DNA of 64,000 bases from Agrypnia vestita (GCA_016648135.1 JADDOH010010244.1:1-64000), one strand, 5' to 3'. Numbered from the stretch's first letter, positions 22,436 to 33,879 are shown. Notes: generated from the sequence alone by a model not told the origin. Made by a program: numbers and translations.

Positions 22436-22684
22436 GGTATAGACTCATGTATGCAAGGATTTCGTAATATTGGTAGCTAATTTAGTTCTGTGGATTTGTT
22501 TGGTATAAGGAGGATTGCTGTTCTTAAAAAACAAGTGTGCGCGCTAATGCCAGGCTAGGTATCTATTAACATTGTTTATCATTTTATTTTACTATATTTG
22601 TCTTGCCTGTTTTATTTTTAAATATTTTCTATTAAGTTGAGTGTTATTTATTTAATAATTTTTCTAGGACTGTACGAATTAAAT

Positions 22685-23153
22685 ATACAGTCGTGATAGT
22701 CTAACAGCGCATTATCGAAGTCTCCCTAACGATCCACATGAATCTAGAATCAAATGGGCTATTCTCACAATCACTAGAAATACGGAGAAACTAGTAGAAC
22801 GTTCTCGAGGCATCGCGAAATACACGTTTTGTATAAAAGGCGAGCGGCGCGCGAGTTAGTTGTTTATTGTGACAGTTCGGCGATTCCATAGAAACCAGCG
22901 GCGATTCAGTGTGCGACCAGCGACAATAAATTGAAAGAGTACCTAACAGGCGTGCGGTAATAAGTGCAATCACTTACGTGCAAATTGAAGTGAATTAGTG
23001 CGAACCTGTTTGAAATATTCTGGAACAATTAGTGTGAATTTAAGAAAGGTTCTCCGATAAAATTCGTATCCCATATCTTTGTGTGGTAAATAAAACTATT
23101 AATTATTTTACTATTTCATTTGCCTCCCACAGCTACGAACCCGTGACAACACC
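22685..23153 (+). mobile_element. solo LTR, family L copy 1
   Basis: A TATA box (TATAAAAG, 22832-22839) precedes GGCGAGCGGCGCGCGAGTTA. The body has TAGTGCGAACCTG, AACAATTAGTGTGAATTTAA and CTCCGATAAAATTCGT, and the end GCCTCCCACAGCTACGAACC plus CGTGACAACA. Two other copies share this order (27790-28260 minus, 44105-44623 plus). No internal retrotransposon sequence adjoins. Exact termini and target duplications were not resolved. Confidence 0.6.
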
Positions 23154-23194
23154 TATCACTCATTTAATTTTAATACATTTAAGTAACAATGTTT

Positions 23195-23275
23195 ATCGCA
23201 TTGTTATTTTTGTTAATTAATAATTCTTTCGTGTAAAGCCCTAAGAGCGTATAATAAATAAATAAAATTTCAACA
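23195..23275 (+). repeat. retroposon 3' tail with hairpin and (AATA)n
   Basis: AACAATG-TTTATCG-CATTGTT hairpin (23187-23207) followed by AATAAATAAATAAAA (23252-23266). It resembles the 3' hairpin-plus-A-rich tail layout at 42055-42172. Confidence 0.4.
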
Positions 23276-23337
23276 GTATACTGGTGGTTTTGTTTCTATA
23301 GCCCTCATTTGTCTGTGATTTTCATCAATTAAGTTTT

Positions 23338-23660
23338 TACTCCCTTTCTTTTAACTCGTAGCGTCTGCGGTTTGTCGTCTGCCGGAAAAACTTTGGATCG
23401 ATTTTTAACCCTTTTCCCGTGATCCAATTGAGCTGAAACTTTGCAGGCAGACTCGTGGCGACAATAAAAATGATCTAACAAATTTTTGTTTAAACAAAAA
23501 TGAATAATCATAGTATAATTTAGGATTTTTAGAAATTTTATTGGTTTTTTCAAATTGGAATCAATACAAATGAGTAATGACCCCGACGCGTGCAGTAGGC
23601 ACGAAACCCGATTCAACGAGAAAGGGAGTATAATAAAAACTTGTTTTTTTATTGGTTTTT
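23338..23660 (-). repeat. family A repeat, copy 3 (internally deleted)
   Basis: It starts ACTCCCTTTCTTTTAACTCG and keeps the GATCGATTTTTAACCC and GTGGCGACAAT blocks, then jumps to GAAAGGGAGTATAATAAAAA. About 230 bases of the usual interior are replaced by ~60 bases of unrelated GC-rich sequence (23575-23617). Confidence 0.75.
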
Positions 23661-24424
23661 TAGACATTTACGTTGCTTATACAAATGCATTTCGTAGAGA
23701 AGCGGTAAAAAATCTCTACAAAACAGCAATGGACACGAAAGCATATAACATGTCAGTGAGTTCGCATGAGACTTCGTTGAGTTTCATTTCTACCGTATTT
23801 ATTTTAAACGAAAAAAATATTTTTAACGAGTGAGGAAGCAGTGACACTGAAACATCAAAATGAAACTCTTTTATCTACAAGTTTTATTTTTGGAACAACT
23901 TGATTTTTCACTTCGGTAAAATGAGAAAAACACAACAACGCCGCTAACTATCTTTTGGCATGTCTTATCCAATTTCCTCGGGAAATGAAATGTCTGGTTC
24001 TCCAAGTGTACAACACGCCTAGGTACCTACCTGCCGATCTATACGTTCATTTGTGTTTTTGTATTGTCGACCTGAAAAATACATGACGATGATTTTGCCG
24101 GTATTCAGTTGTCAAAGAATTTTAGATGTTGTAATTTGCTTAAGTGGTTAAAACAATATTTCACATTATTTCGTTATTTTTTATAATATCAATACATTAC
24201 GCTTCATTCTTATCCAATTAACGTATTATAATTTATAAGTAAGTGCACAGATAAGAAATTGTGTAGTTGGTTGCGATTAGGGATTGATATAATTAACAGT
24301 AAAATTCATTATTTACTTAAAATCACGCGACATATGGTTATAAAACAGAGTATGAAAAATATGCGCTAAGACCATATAAATTTGAAAACACGTAGGTATA
24401 AAATTACTTTCAATTTTACACATA

Positions 24425-24512
24425 TGGATAATAATAATAATAATAATAATATTTGGATAATTTATATAGCGCCGTTTTCGCGAATACTCACCTCAAGGGC
24501 GATTTACTAAGT
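24425..24512 (-). repeat. family C retroposon tail, copy 2
   Basis: A (TAA)n microsatellite is followed by TTATATAGCGCCGTTTTCGC and GAATACTCACCTCAAGGGC, as at 7783-7855. Confidence 0.6.
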
Positions 24513-25214
24513 GGTTGACCCGGCTTCGCCCGGAATGATAGTAAATGTTTGTTTTGTTGCCATTTCTTTAACTTTGTTTCATTACTAAATTAAAGGAACA
24601 GACATTATTATTTTAAAATTAATACAAAAAAATTCAAAAACTTTTTCTCGATTTCAGATTTTATATATTTAATCAAGGCACTGCGTATTGTGTCATAAAT
24701 ACGTTGCGTCTTGATTAAATATCTAAAATCAGGAATATCGACAAAGATTTTGAAGTAAAAAAGACTTTTAACTATTGAAGTAAAAAAGTTGTCAACCATG
24801 TAAAAAGTGTTGAAAAGGCCCCACATAAAATAAAATATTTTTAAAAAACAGGGGTTTTTAAAACATAAATTGCAAGTAAACAATCTAACAGATTTTTAAA
24901 TAATTATAATAAATTTAAGATAATCGTTTGCTTTGTAATATTATTGAATAAAATAGACATCTCACGAGCCATTCAGTCATAAAAGGCCCACAAAATGGAG
25001 CAATTTTCTTCATTTTTAAAACATCGAAGGTTTGGTAATTTATTAATCAATTATATAATTTAGTTTGTGTTATATTAATAAGATATCCGTATTTGAATAA
25101 ATTTTAAAATGAGATACATACTTTCATACAAAAATGTGATAAAAACGCAAGAGAAGATATGAGAGAAAATTGTGAAATTTGCTCAATCTGCTAGACAGCT
25201 AGACGATCGCCTTA

Positions 25215-25360
25215 GGTCCGGTTGTTTCAAGTTCGATCAAAGTAAGCGGTCGATTAAAGCATAGATTTTTACGAAAACGGATCGTCTGATTGGTGGAGAA
25301 CGTAAAAATCTATGCTTTAAAACAACGCTTACTTTAATCCAACTTGAAACAACCGGCCCT
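25215..25360. mobile_element. MITE with ~60-base inverted arms and TTA target duplication
   Basis: Arms share CCGGTTGTTTCAAGTT, AAAGTAAGCG and AAAGCATAGATTTTTACG, mirrored at 25300-25360. The flanking TTA on both sides (25212-25214, 25360-25362) fits PIF/Harbinger-type insertion. A diverged relative lies at 42895-43010. Confidence 0.8.
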
Positions 25361-25599
25361 TAGTGATTTACATTCTCAAATTCTATATAACTTATGTGAT
25401 TATTATTAAAAACTTATCAAAGTTTTCATACAATATGTAAATGGCGGAACACTACCGCCATCTATGAAAATAAATAAATAATATAATTTACCAAACACAT
25501 TTCTAAAAAAAATGCAGGTATGCAGATATACGGTACCTACTTAGGGCGGCAAAATTCAATAATAAATAAATGCACATACATTATCTTGTATTTACTAAA

Positions 25600-26015
25600 T
25601 AATAAACATATAGGCAAACGACATCAAAACAAAATACTAAAAATGGTGTATGATCTGAAATACCGGACACCAACTGAAACTGTATACCGTATAACACAAC
25701 AATTAAACATCGAAAACATTACAAAAATTGAAACACTTAAAATCATTCACAGACTAGCAATTGGCGAAATACAAGACGAAGACATAAAATTACACAAAAT
25801 ACACGAAAAACACCAACACAACATGGCACAACAAAAAACAACAACATGGCTCAAAACTATGACATAACACACGCCAAAACAAAAACAGGACAATCCCGAC
25901 TAATTTGCAACGGACTAAAACTATACAATGTCCTGCCACAACAGACCAAACAACTGACCACTGACAACTTCAAAACAGAAGCCGCAACCCAAAACAGAAG
26001 ACAAAAATATTAAAA
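25600..26015 (+). pseudogene. non-LTR retrotransposon polymerase C-terminus remnant
   Basis: One frame reads MVYDLKYRTPTETVYRITQQ through LAIGEIQDEDIKLHKIHEKH. A second frame reads RLICNGLKLYNVLPQQTKQL and DNFKTEAATQNRRQKY before a stop. The G-(I/L)-K-L-Y-N-x-L-P ... F-K pattern is characteristic of the C-terminus of insect non-LTR reverse transcriptases. There is one frameshift near 25860, and the catalytic core is absent. Confidence 0.6.
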
Positions 26016-26294
26016 CTCGGCCAACTATAAAAAAATTATCTTGTATCCAAATTATATTATTATATTTTCTTATATTGAATCATGTAAAAATGTTACCCAT
26101 AAACCTCCTAGGTTTCTATTACTTTTCAAACTAAAAAAAAAAAAAAAAAAATTAGCTTTTTTAAAATTTGATGTAAATTTCTGTTCAATTGATATTTTTA
26201 ATGTCATGAGATGACAAATGTTACACATCACATGCGACTACTGAAAGGCTCGCTCGTTTTTATTTATTTTTTATTGTATTAATATTTTAAAATG

Positions 26295-26570
26295 AAATAT
26301 TTCAGATGCAGTACAGGACCATTACCCGCAGCCCTCGCAGGCCGGGGTCGCGATAATGTTCCTGTTCTTACGAACGGGATAAATTCATTTATCAAAGATA
26401 ATTAAGTGCCGAGGGTTAACAGAAAATCATTGAGTTATTGCAACTGCAAAGGGCCCCCCGGGGCTGCTTGACCACTGCTGACCCGCCCCCGTTTACAACA
26501 CAGCTGAACGCCCCTGCACAACCCTTTCGTGGCCCATTCTATTGTAACTGCGATATTTGATGACGACTGT
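26295..26570. promoter_or_regulatory. GC-rich non-repeat island, candidate enhancer
   Basis: It contains CATTACCCGCAGCCCTCGCA, GGCCGGGGTCGCGATAATGT, AAATTCATTTATCAAAGATA, AATTAAGTGCCGAGGG and AAGGGCCCCCCGGGGCTGCT. The last is a near-perfect palindrome. There is no open frame with a known domain and no other copy. It abuts the Harbinger-like element at 26574. Confidence 0.4.
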
Positions 26571-26573
26571 TAA

Positions 26574-27254
26574 GGCGTCTGGTACACATGCTTATTTAGT
26601 GGCACGTGAGCACGCGCAGTATCGACCTTCTCTAGGCCTTGCTTATTAGTGGCATGTGTGTACGCACATTACTAGAAATGAGCATGCCACTGTCATTCAC
26701 CATAGAGAAGGGGTATCTTTTGAACATGTGTGAAGAAACTTGCTTATTATGAGCATGCTTATGTCATTCGCGGGCTTCGCGGCTAGTATTATCAATGCGA
26801 TCTTCTCAGTCCGCGACAGATGAAACGAATATGGCGCGTTGGAGAGATGATAAAACATTACTTTTCGTGACTTATTATAGGAATCACGAATGTCTGTGGA
26901 ATACTCGGTCACCGTTGTGTAAAAATAATATAGTGAGAAATAATGTTTACGAAACTTTATTAACAGGTAAACTAAAATCAAAAATCTGCGGATGGAAACT
27001 CGAGAACTTTTTTGATTTATTGGTTCACTTGAATTTTCTATTTCAGTTTGCAAAGTTTCCATTTTGAACAAGAGCGTGTCTATTCTATGATAAGAGCATG
27101 CCACTAATAAGCATGTGTGTTTGATTGTTAGCTTTGGGCAAGCTTATTTACTAATAAGCATGCCAGTAATGAGCAAGTGTGTACAGTTGTTAGGGCATGC
27201 TTATTAGTGGCATGCTCATTAGCATGCCACTAAAGAAGCATGTGTATCTGTACC
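26574..27254 (+). mobile_element. Harbinger-like (PIF) non-autonomous element, copy 2
   Basis: The left end GGCGTCTGGTACACATGCTT and right end GCATGTGTATCTGTACC form imperfect terminal repeats. Sub-terminal zones are full of TTAGTGGCATGC and GCATGC motifs. It carries a MADF-type exon and is partly matched, inverted, by copy 1 at 21588-22024. The flanking TTAA/TTTAA bases may be the remains of a short target duplication. Confidence 0.7.
26795..27067 (+). pseudogene. MADF/Myb-like domain remnant of a Harbinger element
   Basis: The frame reads MARWRDDKTLLFVTYYRNHE, CLWNTRSPLCKNNIVRNNVY and ETLLT. The W...L...Y..H.CLW..(R)S..Y.N...R..AY spacing is that of the MADF DNA-binding domain found in host regulators and in the second protein of PIF/Harbinger transposons. 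A GTAAAC donor-like site at 26967 suggests that the rest of the frame is intronic. The domain is cut short after its second helix. The transposase itself is absent. Confidence 0.6.
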
Positions 27255-27465
27255 TTTAAAGCGAGTCGCTTGTTAACGACACTTACCTCTCCTGCAACCT
27301 AAAATCAGATATTTAAAAAAAAAAAGATAATTAATGTAAAGAAACATGCTCGTCGCCTTCTTTTCCAAAATTACTATTCTGTAGATTCAGAAATAATGAA
27401 CTGTTGTTCCTCAGCCATCATAGAACCAATTATGGATTCCATGCTCCCATGTCACGGTTATGTCG

Positions 27466-27692
27466 TCTTATAAATTCAAGACAGGATCTGGACTTCTTTG
27501 GTGTAAGTCTGTCCAGATTCAAACAATCTCTGATTAGATAATCTAGATCTTGTCTCCATCTTGTTAGTACCTACTTCATTTGTCAATGCTTTTCTTTAAA
27601 TTGCTACAAACATTATTCTGTTTACTTTATGTTTCATGTTATGTAATATATATTATTGGACTATGTCCTTTAATTTAAATAAATAAATAAAA
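27466..27692 (+). mobile_element. retroposon 3' end, family B copy 2
   Basis: AAATTCAAGACAGGATCTGG to TTGGACTATGTCCTTTAATT with an AAATAAATAAATAAA tail repeats 6470-6712 closely. Confidence 0.65.
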
Positions 27693-27784
27693 AATTCTGA
27701 GACAATGGTTTTTGGTCGTATTTCAAATAGTACTCTAAGCATTAAAAGTGAAAAATTATCATAATTGTTTCAATATTTTTTATA

Positions 27785-28260
27785 ACAAAACAATAATTTT
27801 ATCACGAAATCGTGGCTGTGGGACGCAAATGAACTACTTAAACGTTTATTTCCAACACAAAGTCACTGGAAACGAATTTAATCGGAGGTTTGTTCTTAAA
27901 TTATCACAAAATCTTTCTAGAATATCTGTTGCACTTTTGATCTAATTTCGTAATTGGTATTAATTATCACTTCTGAAAGCTTGTCTCTCACATACTGATG
28001 CACGTTGCTTAAATAGCTCAGGTTCGCACTGGAAAACTTCTAGCTCGTCGGTAGTTACTTTCTCGATTTACTATCGTTAGAATCGTATGGTATGTATGAT
28101 TTCGCTTTCGTTGGTAAAAGCCCGCGGTTAACTCTGACACATACCGTGCGCAGTAGCCGGTTGATCTTTTTTTATAGGTAATGTCGTTTTCTCGATGTTT
28201 CTAGAATTTATGAGAAGAGCCCAGTCGATTCCAGATCCTAGAACCTTTTAGTATTGACAA
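27785..28260 (-). mobile_element. solo LTR, family L copy 2
   Basis: Read on the minus strand it has TATAAAAAAAG (28177-28167), then CAACCGGCTACTGCGC, CCAGTGCGAACCTGAGCTAT, TCAGAAGTGATAATTA, CTCCGATTAAATTCG and CCCACAGCCACGATTTCGTG, the same order as copies 1 and 3. The GAAACATCGAGAAAACGA block upstream of the TATA box matches copy 3 closely. Confidence 0.65.
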
Positions 28261-28470
28261 GCAAGTATTGTTGATGGACTGATCAAATGTCAATGATCGA
28301 AATACTTTGTAACATGCGCATGTGCATTCTGTCCAACTATGTTCCAAAGCAAGATATACAACACATCACGTGGTTTTTTATGTACGCCAAAGGAGTATAA
28401 CCTTCCACACGCGTACACGGGTACACGCAGCAATGTTTTGTATTACGCAGACGAAACTGTATGGCTTTTT

Positions 28471-29009
28471 ACTCCCTTTATATTAACTCGTGGCGTCTGC
28501 TTGCTTGCTTGCCGGGTGAAAAAACTTTGGATCGATTTTTAACCCTTTTCCCGTGATCCAATCGAGCTGAAACTTGGCAAGAGAAGACTCGTGGCGACGA
28601 TCAAGAAGATCTATCAAATTTTCGTTAAAAAAAATTAATAATTATACTATAATTTCGGATTTTTAGAAGTTTTATTGTTTTTTTCAAATTGGAATCATTA
28701 GAAAAGTTTGATTGGCAACGGCGGCCCGATAACGTCGCGGAATATTTTCTAAATTTGAATTACTCCGTCGGTATACATAATAGGCACTTCACTACGAATG
28801 TCGAAAATCTAACTTGACTGACAAATGTTTTTAGAATTTAATCTTCAAAGCATGAAGTGTCTTATCAAAGCTCAAAACATCTGACATTTTAGAAATATAT
28901 TAAATTACTGTAAGTTTAGTGTTATGTTATATGCTTTAATTCATCTTTAATTGTTGGTATATTTTACAAAGAAAGGGAGTAAAATAAAAACTTGGTTTTT
29001 ATGGGTTAC
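28471..29009 (-). repeat. family A repeat, copy 4
   Basis: A full-length member: ACTCCCTTTATATTAACTCG at the left, CTTGCTTGCTTGCCGGGTGA next, GAAAGGGAGTAAAATAAAAA and ACTTGGTTTTTATGGGTTAC at the right. Confidence 0.85.
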
Positions 29010-29134
29010 TTTTTTTTAGACGATGTTCTCTGTTACACAGTACTTGTTTACAAAGTTATTCGATTACATTCGTTTATCTGTCTGCTGCTCCTTCCAAGAT
29101 AATATTTGAAATTTATTGCACTCAGTAAAAAGCG

Positions 29135-29400
29135 GTGGAGCCTTCGTACGTCCCCGTGCTCGGTGGTCGAGTGCTTAGCGCGCCCCAACGCGCCATTAGC
29201 CGGGTTGGGGTTCAAGTCCCAGGTCTCTCGGGTCAGTGTGTTTTGCATGCACTCGGGGGACGCCCGATGGAGGTGTTCTCCGGGTTTTTATGGTCGCAGC
29301 GGGTTTGAAGAGTTCAATAGTTTCAAATGCATACTTACAGATTACAACGCTTCAGATTGTACACATGTAATGTGCAATTTTTTTTTTGTAAAATAATTAT
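29135..29400 (+). repeat. tRNA-derived SINE, family S2
   Basis: A tRNA-like head has box A (GCTCGGTGGTCGAGTGCTTA) and box B (GGGTTCAAGTCCCAG-like, 29208-29222). It is followed by a unique body (CACTCGGGGGACGCCCGATG) and a T/A-rich end. It does not fold as a functional tRNA because the anticodon region is expanded. Confidence 0.55.
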
Positions 29401-30019
29401 TTATTTATTTATACAAAGTGACTCGTAGTTAGTAGTAAAACCTTCGAAGAAGCGTTCTTCATTCAATTTTGATTAGAAAACATTCATTAGACTTTGTGTA
29501 GACAGTTTTTTAAAAATATTTCTGACCTTTTTTCCGTAAAACGTAGGAGTGTCATTATCAATTCATTCACTTTAATATAAGTTAAATTGTTTCAAGCTTA
29601 TTGAAGACTTTCTCCTTCCCATTAATAAATAAAAAATGCATATATTGATAAAACCATTATGAATCCCTGAAATAAATTAATGAAAAAAATATATATCACA
29701 ACATACTTACATAGAATTAAATTCATTTTTCTTGTCGTCTATTTTTGTAAATGCTTAATATCTTGCTTATAATAACATGTATGAATTACATAGTTTTAGA
29801 ATTAAATAGCTTAATATTTCAAGATTTTTTGGTATAAAGTGAGAGTTGCCTATCAGGACAGAATAATGCGGTGTTGTATCCTCTCTGCCTATTCACGCGC
29901 AGATATGGCGCAATGAGAAAGTTAAGTTAATGATTTTCCATATATACTATGATTATTTGAGTCATTAATATCAATAACGGGCTAGTTTTCAAAACAAATC
30001 TTTTTTGTTTTATATTTTC

Positions 30020-30065
30020 TTCAGATACCCCGACCCAATAGGATAAGGGTTAGAAGAAGAAGAAT
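30020..30065 (+). repeat. non-LTR 3' terminal fragment with (GAA)n tail
   Basis: CCCCGACCCAATAGGATAAG followed by GGTTAGAAGAAGAAGAA matches the end of the LINE remnant at 54695-55030 (CACCCGATAGGATAAGTGG plus GAAGAAGAAG). Confidence 0.5.
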
Positions 30066-30121
30066 TTTTTTTTCTTCAAGTACGCATGATTAGTTTGTAA
30101 GTTCTGTAAAAATGAGCCATA

Positions 30122-30462
30122 TACAGGGAATATGGGTGTAACAGAGCTAGTCCACAATACTATATAGGTGATTTCCTGCCTAGACTATAAGTCGAAAATG
30201 TTCAAGCAATCATGACATGAATCTCAATAGTAATGGAGTTATGCAATATAAAAAATTTTCGTAATCGATTTAAGTTATTGTATTGATAGTTCAACGTTTA
30301 CAAAAAAAATAAGTCAGAAAGAAAGAAAATGTAATTTTGATGTCGCATTTCTCCATAACTATTGATATCAGGTCATGTTAGCTTGAACATTTTCGACTTA
30401 TAATCAAGGCAGGATTGCACCTGTGCCTAAAGTATTGTGGACTAGCTTTGTTACACACTGTA
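30122..30462. mobile_element. TIR foldback element, TA-flanked
   Basis: The left arm holds TGTAACAGAGCTAGTCCACA and AAGTCGAAAATGTTCAAGC. The right arm carries the complements GTGGACTAGCTTTGTTACA and GCTTGAACATTTTCGACTT. Arms are ~110 bases and start TACAG/CTGTA next to TA. The centre contains GATAGTTCAACGTTT, shared with 33139-33669. Confidence 0.8.
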
Positions 30463-31084
30463 TAAATTTTATACGGAGTGTGTGAAAAAATAAATTGATC
30501 TTATTATCGTTCAAAAATGTACATTGACCAAAATTATAACCCGATTTTTTGTAAAATCTGAATTAGTTATGTAACAGGTCCACTGCTGATGTAAGCGACT
30601 CATTTGTCGTCCAACATTCTAAAATATCTTGACCTCTTCCCGTGGTGGATATTGGATAATGAATATTAATAGACAGGAACATATCACTTTTCTTCCACCT
30701 GTTGATTATATTGTTTACCATTTAAGAAGAGTTTAGTGCGAACGAGTAAATAGGCATGCCAAAAAATCGTTCATCTCTGATATAAACTAATAGTTCGATA
30801 GTGAACAACACTAAGCCAACATTTTGTTAAAATGTTTAGTGTGTAAGTGGTGTATACTAGTTAGGCCTTTTGTATTAGTTTTCGAGTGGTCAAGTTATGA
30901 CTAGTGTCATGCGCTTGATTTTTTTTAAACCGACACAGTTAAAAACGCAAGAAATACCGTTCTTCTAAGGACGTCTTAGAAATTTTTTTTTCTTGTTAAG
31001 GTTAAGAACTGTAAGGGACATTAATAAACTCGTTCATTTTTAATTAAATTATATTTTATTTTAACAATATTTTTATATGAAAGT

Positions 31085-31425
31085 ATGTTCTAAGAACACA
31101 GTTACTGGATTTGGTCCACAGAGGGATGATTAATTAATTAAGGATAAATTATAGTTAAATTAAAAGTTATATTAAAAGTCCAGTGCAATATATGAAATGT
31201 TCTAAATTCGAACATATATGTATATAGAACATTTAAAAAATTGATAATGTATGGATGTTCTTACGATGGAATCGGTGAACGTTGCATTGTGTAGAGTGAT
31301 CGCTTAAGCCACTCATACCGGTTGAAAGCCCTGAGCCATCATATAAGAGATTTCCATCCACTTTTATCATTCATAAATAGCTTCGTCTCTGTGAGACTTC
31401 TATAATTTATCCTTAATTTATAAAT
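31085..31425. mobile_element. MITE family M, copy 1
   Basis: The terminal repeat TTAAGGATAAATTATA (31137-31152) is mirrored by TATAATTTATCCTTAA (31410-31425). Internal marks are CGGTGAACGTTGCATTGTGT, AGAGTGATCGCTTAAGCCAC and the palindrome GTCTCTGTGAGAC. Related copies lie at 36270-36720 and 43858-44050. Confidence 0.65.
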
Positions 31426-31479
31426 CATACTTTTTGTGAAGTTACGATTTTTCAACGCATATAGTAAATAAAATTCACG

Positions 31480-32230
31480 GCATCATAGTTTGACCAGTTA
31501 AGGTTGTCTGCCGACAACGATTCAGGTTTTATTTTTTTTATTCATTTATTTACACAATAATATACAAAATGCCATTTTCTTGTGAATATAATAAGCCGGA
31601 AAATCATTTGACACATTTTTATGGAGATGTTAGTTTATATTATAAATAACAGACTTAAAAATGCACACTTCTAATATGCAATGCAATAGCTATGCAATGT
31701 GATATATTTTATAATAACATTATACGAGCAGCGTTAGAGCAGGACGCACAACATGGCGCTGATTCAGCGTAGTAGTTGTAGATGCACATACACGACTTGC
31801 ACACAATAACATGATGCGGGTCGTGAAGAGGTGACCATTCTTTGGATGCATGCTCGATTAGAGTATACATATTAGCATTCTTAGATAGCAATTTTGAAAT
31901 GATTTGGTTACGTTATATTTTTAAAACATTTGATTTGATATATTGAATTTCTAAAGATTAATATGTGGTCTATGGGCAACCCTTCAATACCGTCACCGTC
32001 GGGAAATAGCGATTACTGTCTGGAAAATGTGCAAAGTTGTATTATATCCGGTAGAGCGGACAGTGGTCGTTCAATGAATAGAACGCGTAGAAGACGTAAA
32101 TCGGAAAGGTAAAGGAACTCTCAGCTTGAAAAGAGGGAGACCATTAAGTCGCGAACAACATCCGTTATATATGTTTACATGAAACCTTTTAACTAATTGT
32201 TAGAACTGTGATTCAAATTTAAACTTATCC
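31480..32230. other. no gene or repeat recognised
   Basis: AT-rich, with a short minus frame near 31709-31891 (Cys/His content but no finger spacing). I see nothing supportable. Confidence 0.4.
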
Positions 32231-32232
32231 AG

Positions 32233-32901
32233 ATATCGACGGCTCCTACATATAATATCGTAACCCACAAATCGACAATTTTAGTTTTTTGTGTATTTCA
32301 TATGTATTTAATTATATCTTTATTTCCAAGATATAAAAAAAATATTTTGCAATAAATAACGTTTTTTTCGGACGTTTGTTATCGTATCTCAAGCAACCAC
32401 ATATTTTTTACGAAGTATATTATCGTATGTAACACTTACGATAACATACGTTGGAAAAAAACATAAGATAATTATCGTATGTAACACTTACGTTATTTTA
32501 CGTCGCGTCTTTTCCGAAGTAAAATGTTGTAAGTCATTTATACGATATTTTACGTCGCTTCTTTTCCGAAGTTAAATGTTGTAAGTCATTTATACGATAT
32601 TTTACGTCGCGTCTTTTCCGAAGTTAAATGTTGTAAGTCATTTATACAATATTTTACGTAGCGTCTTTTCCGAAGTATAATATCGTATGTGCATTTCTAC
32701 AAAAACGTTTCTAAAAAATTTAATAATTTCGACTTTTTTGTGATTATTTATGAAACTACAGTATCAAGTAAAAAATTGAAACGAAATTTCAAAAAAATTG
32801 GGCAATATTTAGATTTATACCGGACGAAAATATGTTCAAATCCTTCTCCTGTAAAATTGAATTTTGTGGCTTACGATATTATACGTAGGAGCCGTCGATA
32901 T
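32233..32901. mobile_element. TIR element with internal 52-base tandem repeats
   Basis: The ends ATATCGACGGCTCCTAC (32233-32249) and GTAGGAGCCGTCGATAT (32885-32901) are perfect complements. The mirror similarity continues inward through TATAATATCGTAA. The interior is a tandem array plus Asn/Lys-rich noise frames. No transposase. Confidence 0.85.
32490..32680. repeat. 52-base tandem repeat array (~3.5 units)
   Basis: The unit is TTTTACGTCGCGTCTTTTCC, GAAGTTAAATGTTGTAAGTC, ATTTATACGATA (adjacent pieces). Successive units differ at one to three bases. The left flank holds inverted ATCGTATGTAACACTTACG motifs. The array is confined within the TIR element. Confidence 0.85.
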
Positions 32902-33138
32902 AATAAATAAGTACACAGAATAGGCTGGCACCGAGGTAAATAGTCAATTTTAATAACTCATGGAGATATTTACACCCAACAAATAATTGAAACTTTTTAT
33001 GGGGTGAAAACTGTTTTAGGCTGTAGATGTTTAAGCCGACCCTAATGAAGCGAGAATCTGATACGTTGACCGCCCATATATTATTTGTTTCTTACCCTTT
33101 TGTTTCCCGAGGAAGGCATTGGCGTATTGTTTGGTATT

Positions 33139-33669
33139 CAGGGTTATTTGGAAAATATTAATAACCTCGCAGGACTATATTCCTGCTTTGTTAGGACTGT
33201 TTTATGAGTCGAAAATCTTCAAGGAGCCATGATTTAATATCAATAATTATAGAGTTATGAAATATCAAAATTTTGCATTTTTAAAAATATTTCTGTCTTA
33301 TTTTTTTAAAAAACGTTGAACTATCATTATAGTAACTTATATCGAATTACGAACAATTCGTTCGTTTTAATACAAGTTGAATAGAATGATAAAAACTATG
33401 CAGAAATTCCAATTGGAATTGGAAGGTTTTTATTATTTTGTTAGACTTGTATCAAAGGGAATGAATTTTTCATATTCGATATTAGTTACTGTATTGATAG
33501 TCTAACGTTTTACAAAAAATAAGTCAGAAATATTTTTAAAAAAGTGCAAACTTAGATGGCGCATATCTCCTTAACTATCTATTTATATTAGGTCATGATT
33601 GTTTGAACATTTTCGTTTCATAATTAAAGCAGAAGTACACTAGTTATTAATGATTTCTAAATAACCCTG
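33139..33669. mobile_element. TIR foldback element, TA-flanked, 531 bases
   Basis: CAGGGTTATTTGGAAA at the left and TTTCTAAATAACCCTG at the right lie next to TA. Sub-terminal GAGTCGAAAATCTTCAAG... pairs with ...TTGAACATTTTCGTTTC, and AAAAACGTTGAACTATC pairs with GATAGTCTAACGTTTT. It shares its inner arms with 30122-30462, so the two are related. Confidence 0.75.
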
Positions 33670-33879
33670 TATAAGATTTCTTTACATTTTAAAGTATCTT
33701 ATAAGGTCATAATAGATCACGGAAAAGGTATAAGGAGTGGTTGCGAAAATATTAGAAAATTCTAAGAGTATTTGAATAGTACGATAGTCAGTTATTATTT
33801 TGTGTTTTATGTAAATATTGTCGTATGGCACCCCAAGTGCGAAACTCTAAAACTTTCGAATAAAAATTTTTTTTCAGGA

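Noticed and set aside
28460..28560. Frame at 28339-28542 as a peptide gene
   Set aside because: Its 3' half reads through the family A repeat; the same residues recur at 61.1 kb.
29048..29396. Overlapping frames around 29.1-29.4 kb as coding
   Set aside because: They cover a tRNA-derived SINE head.
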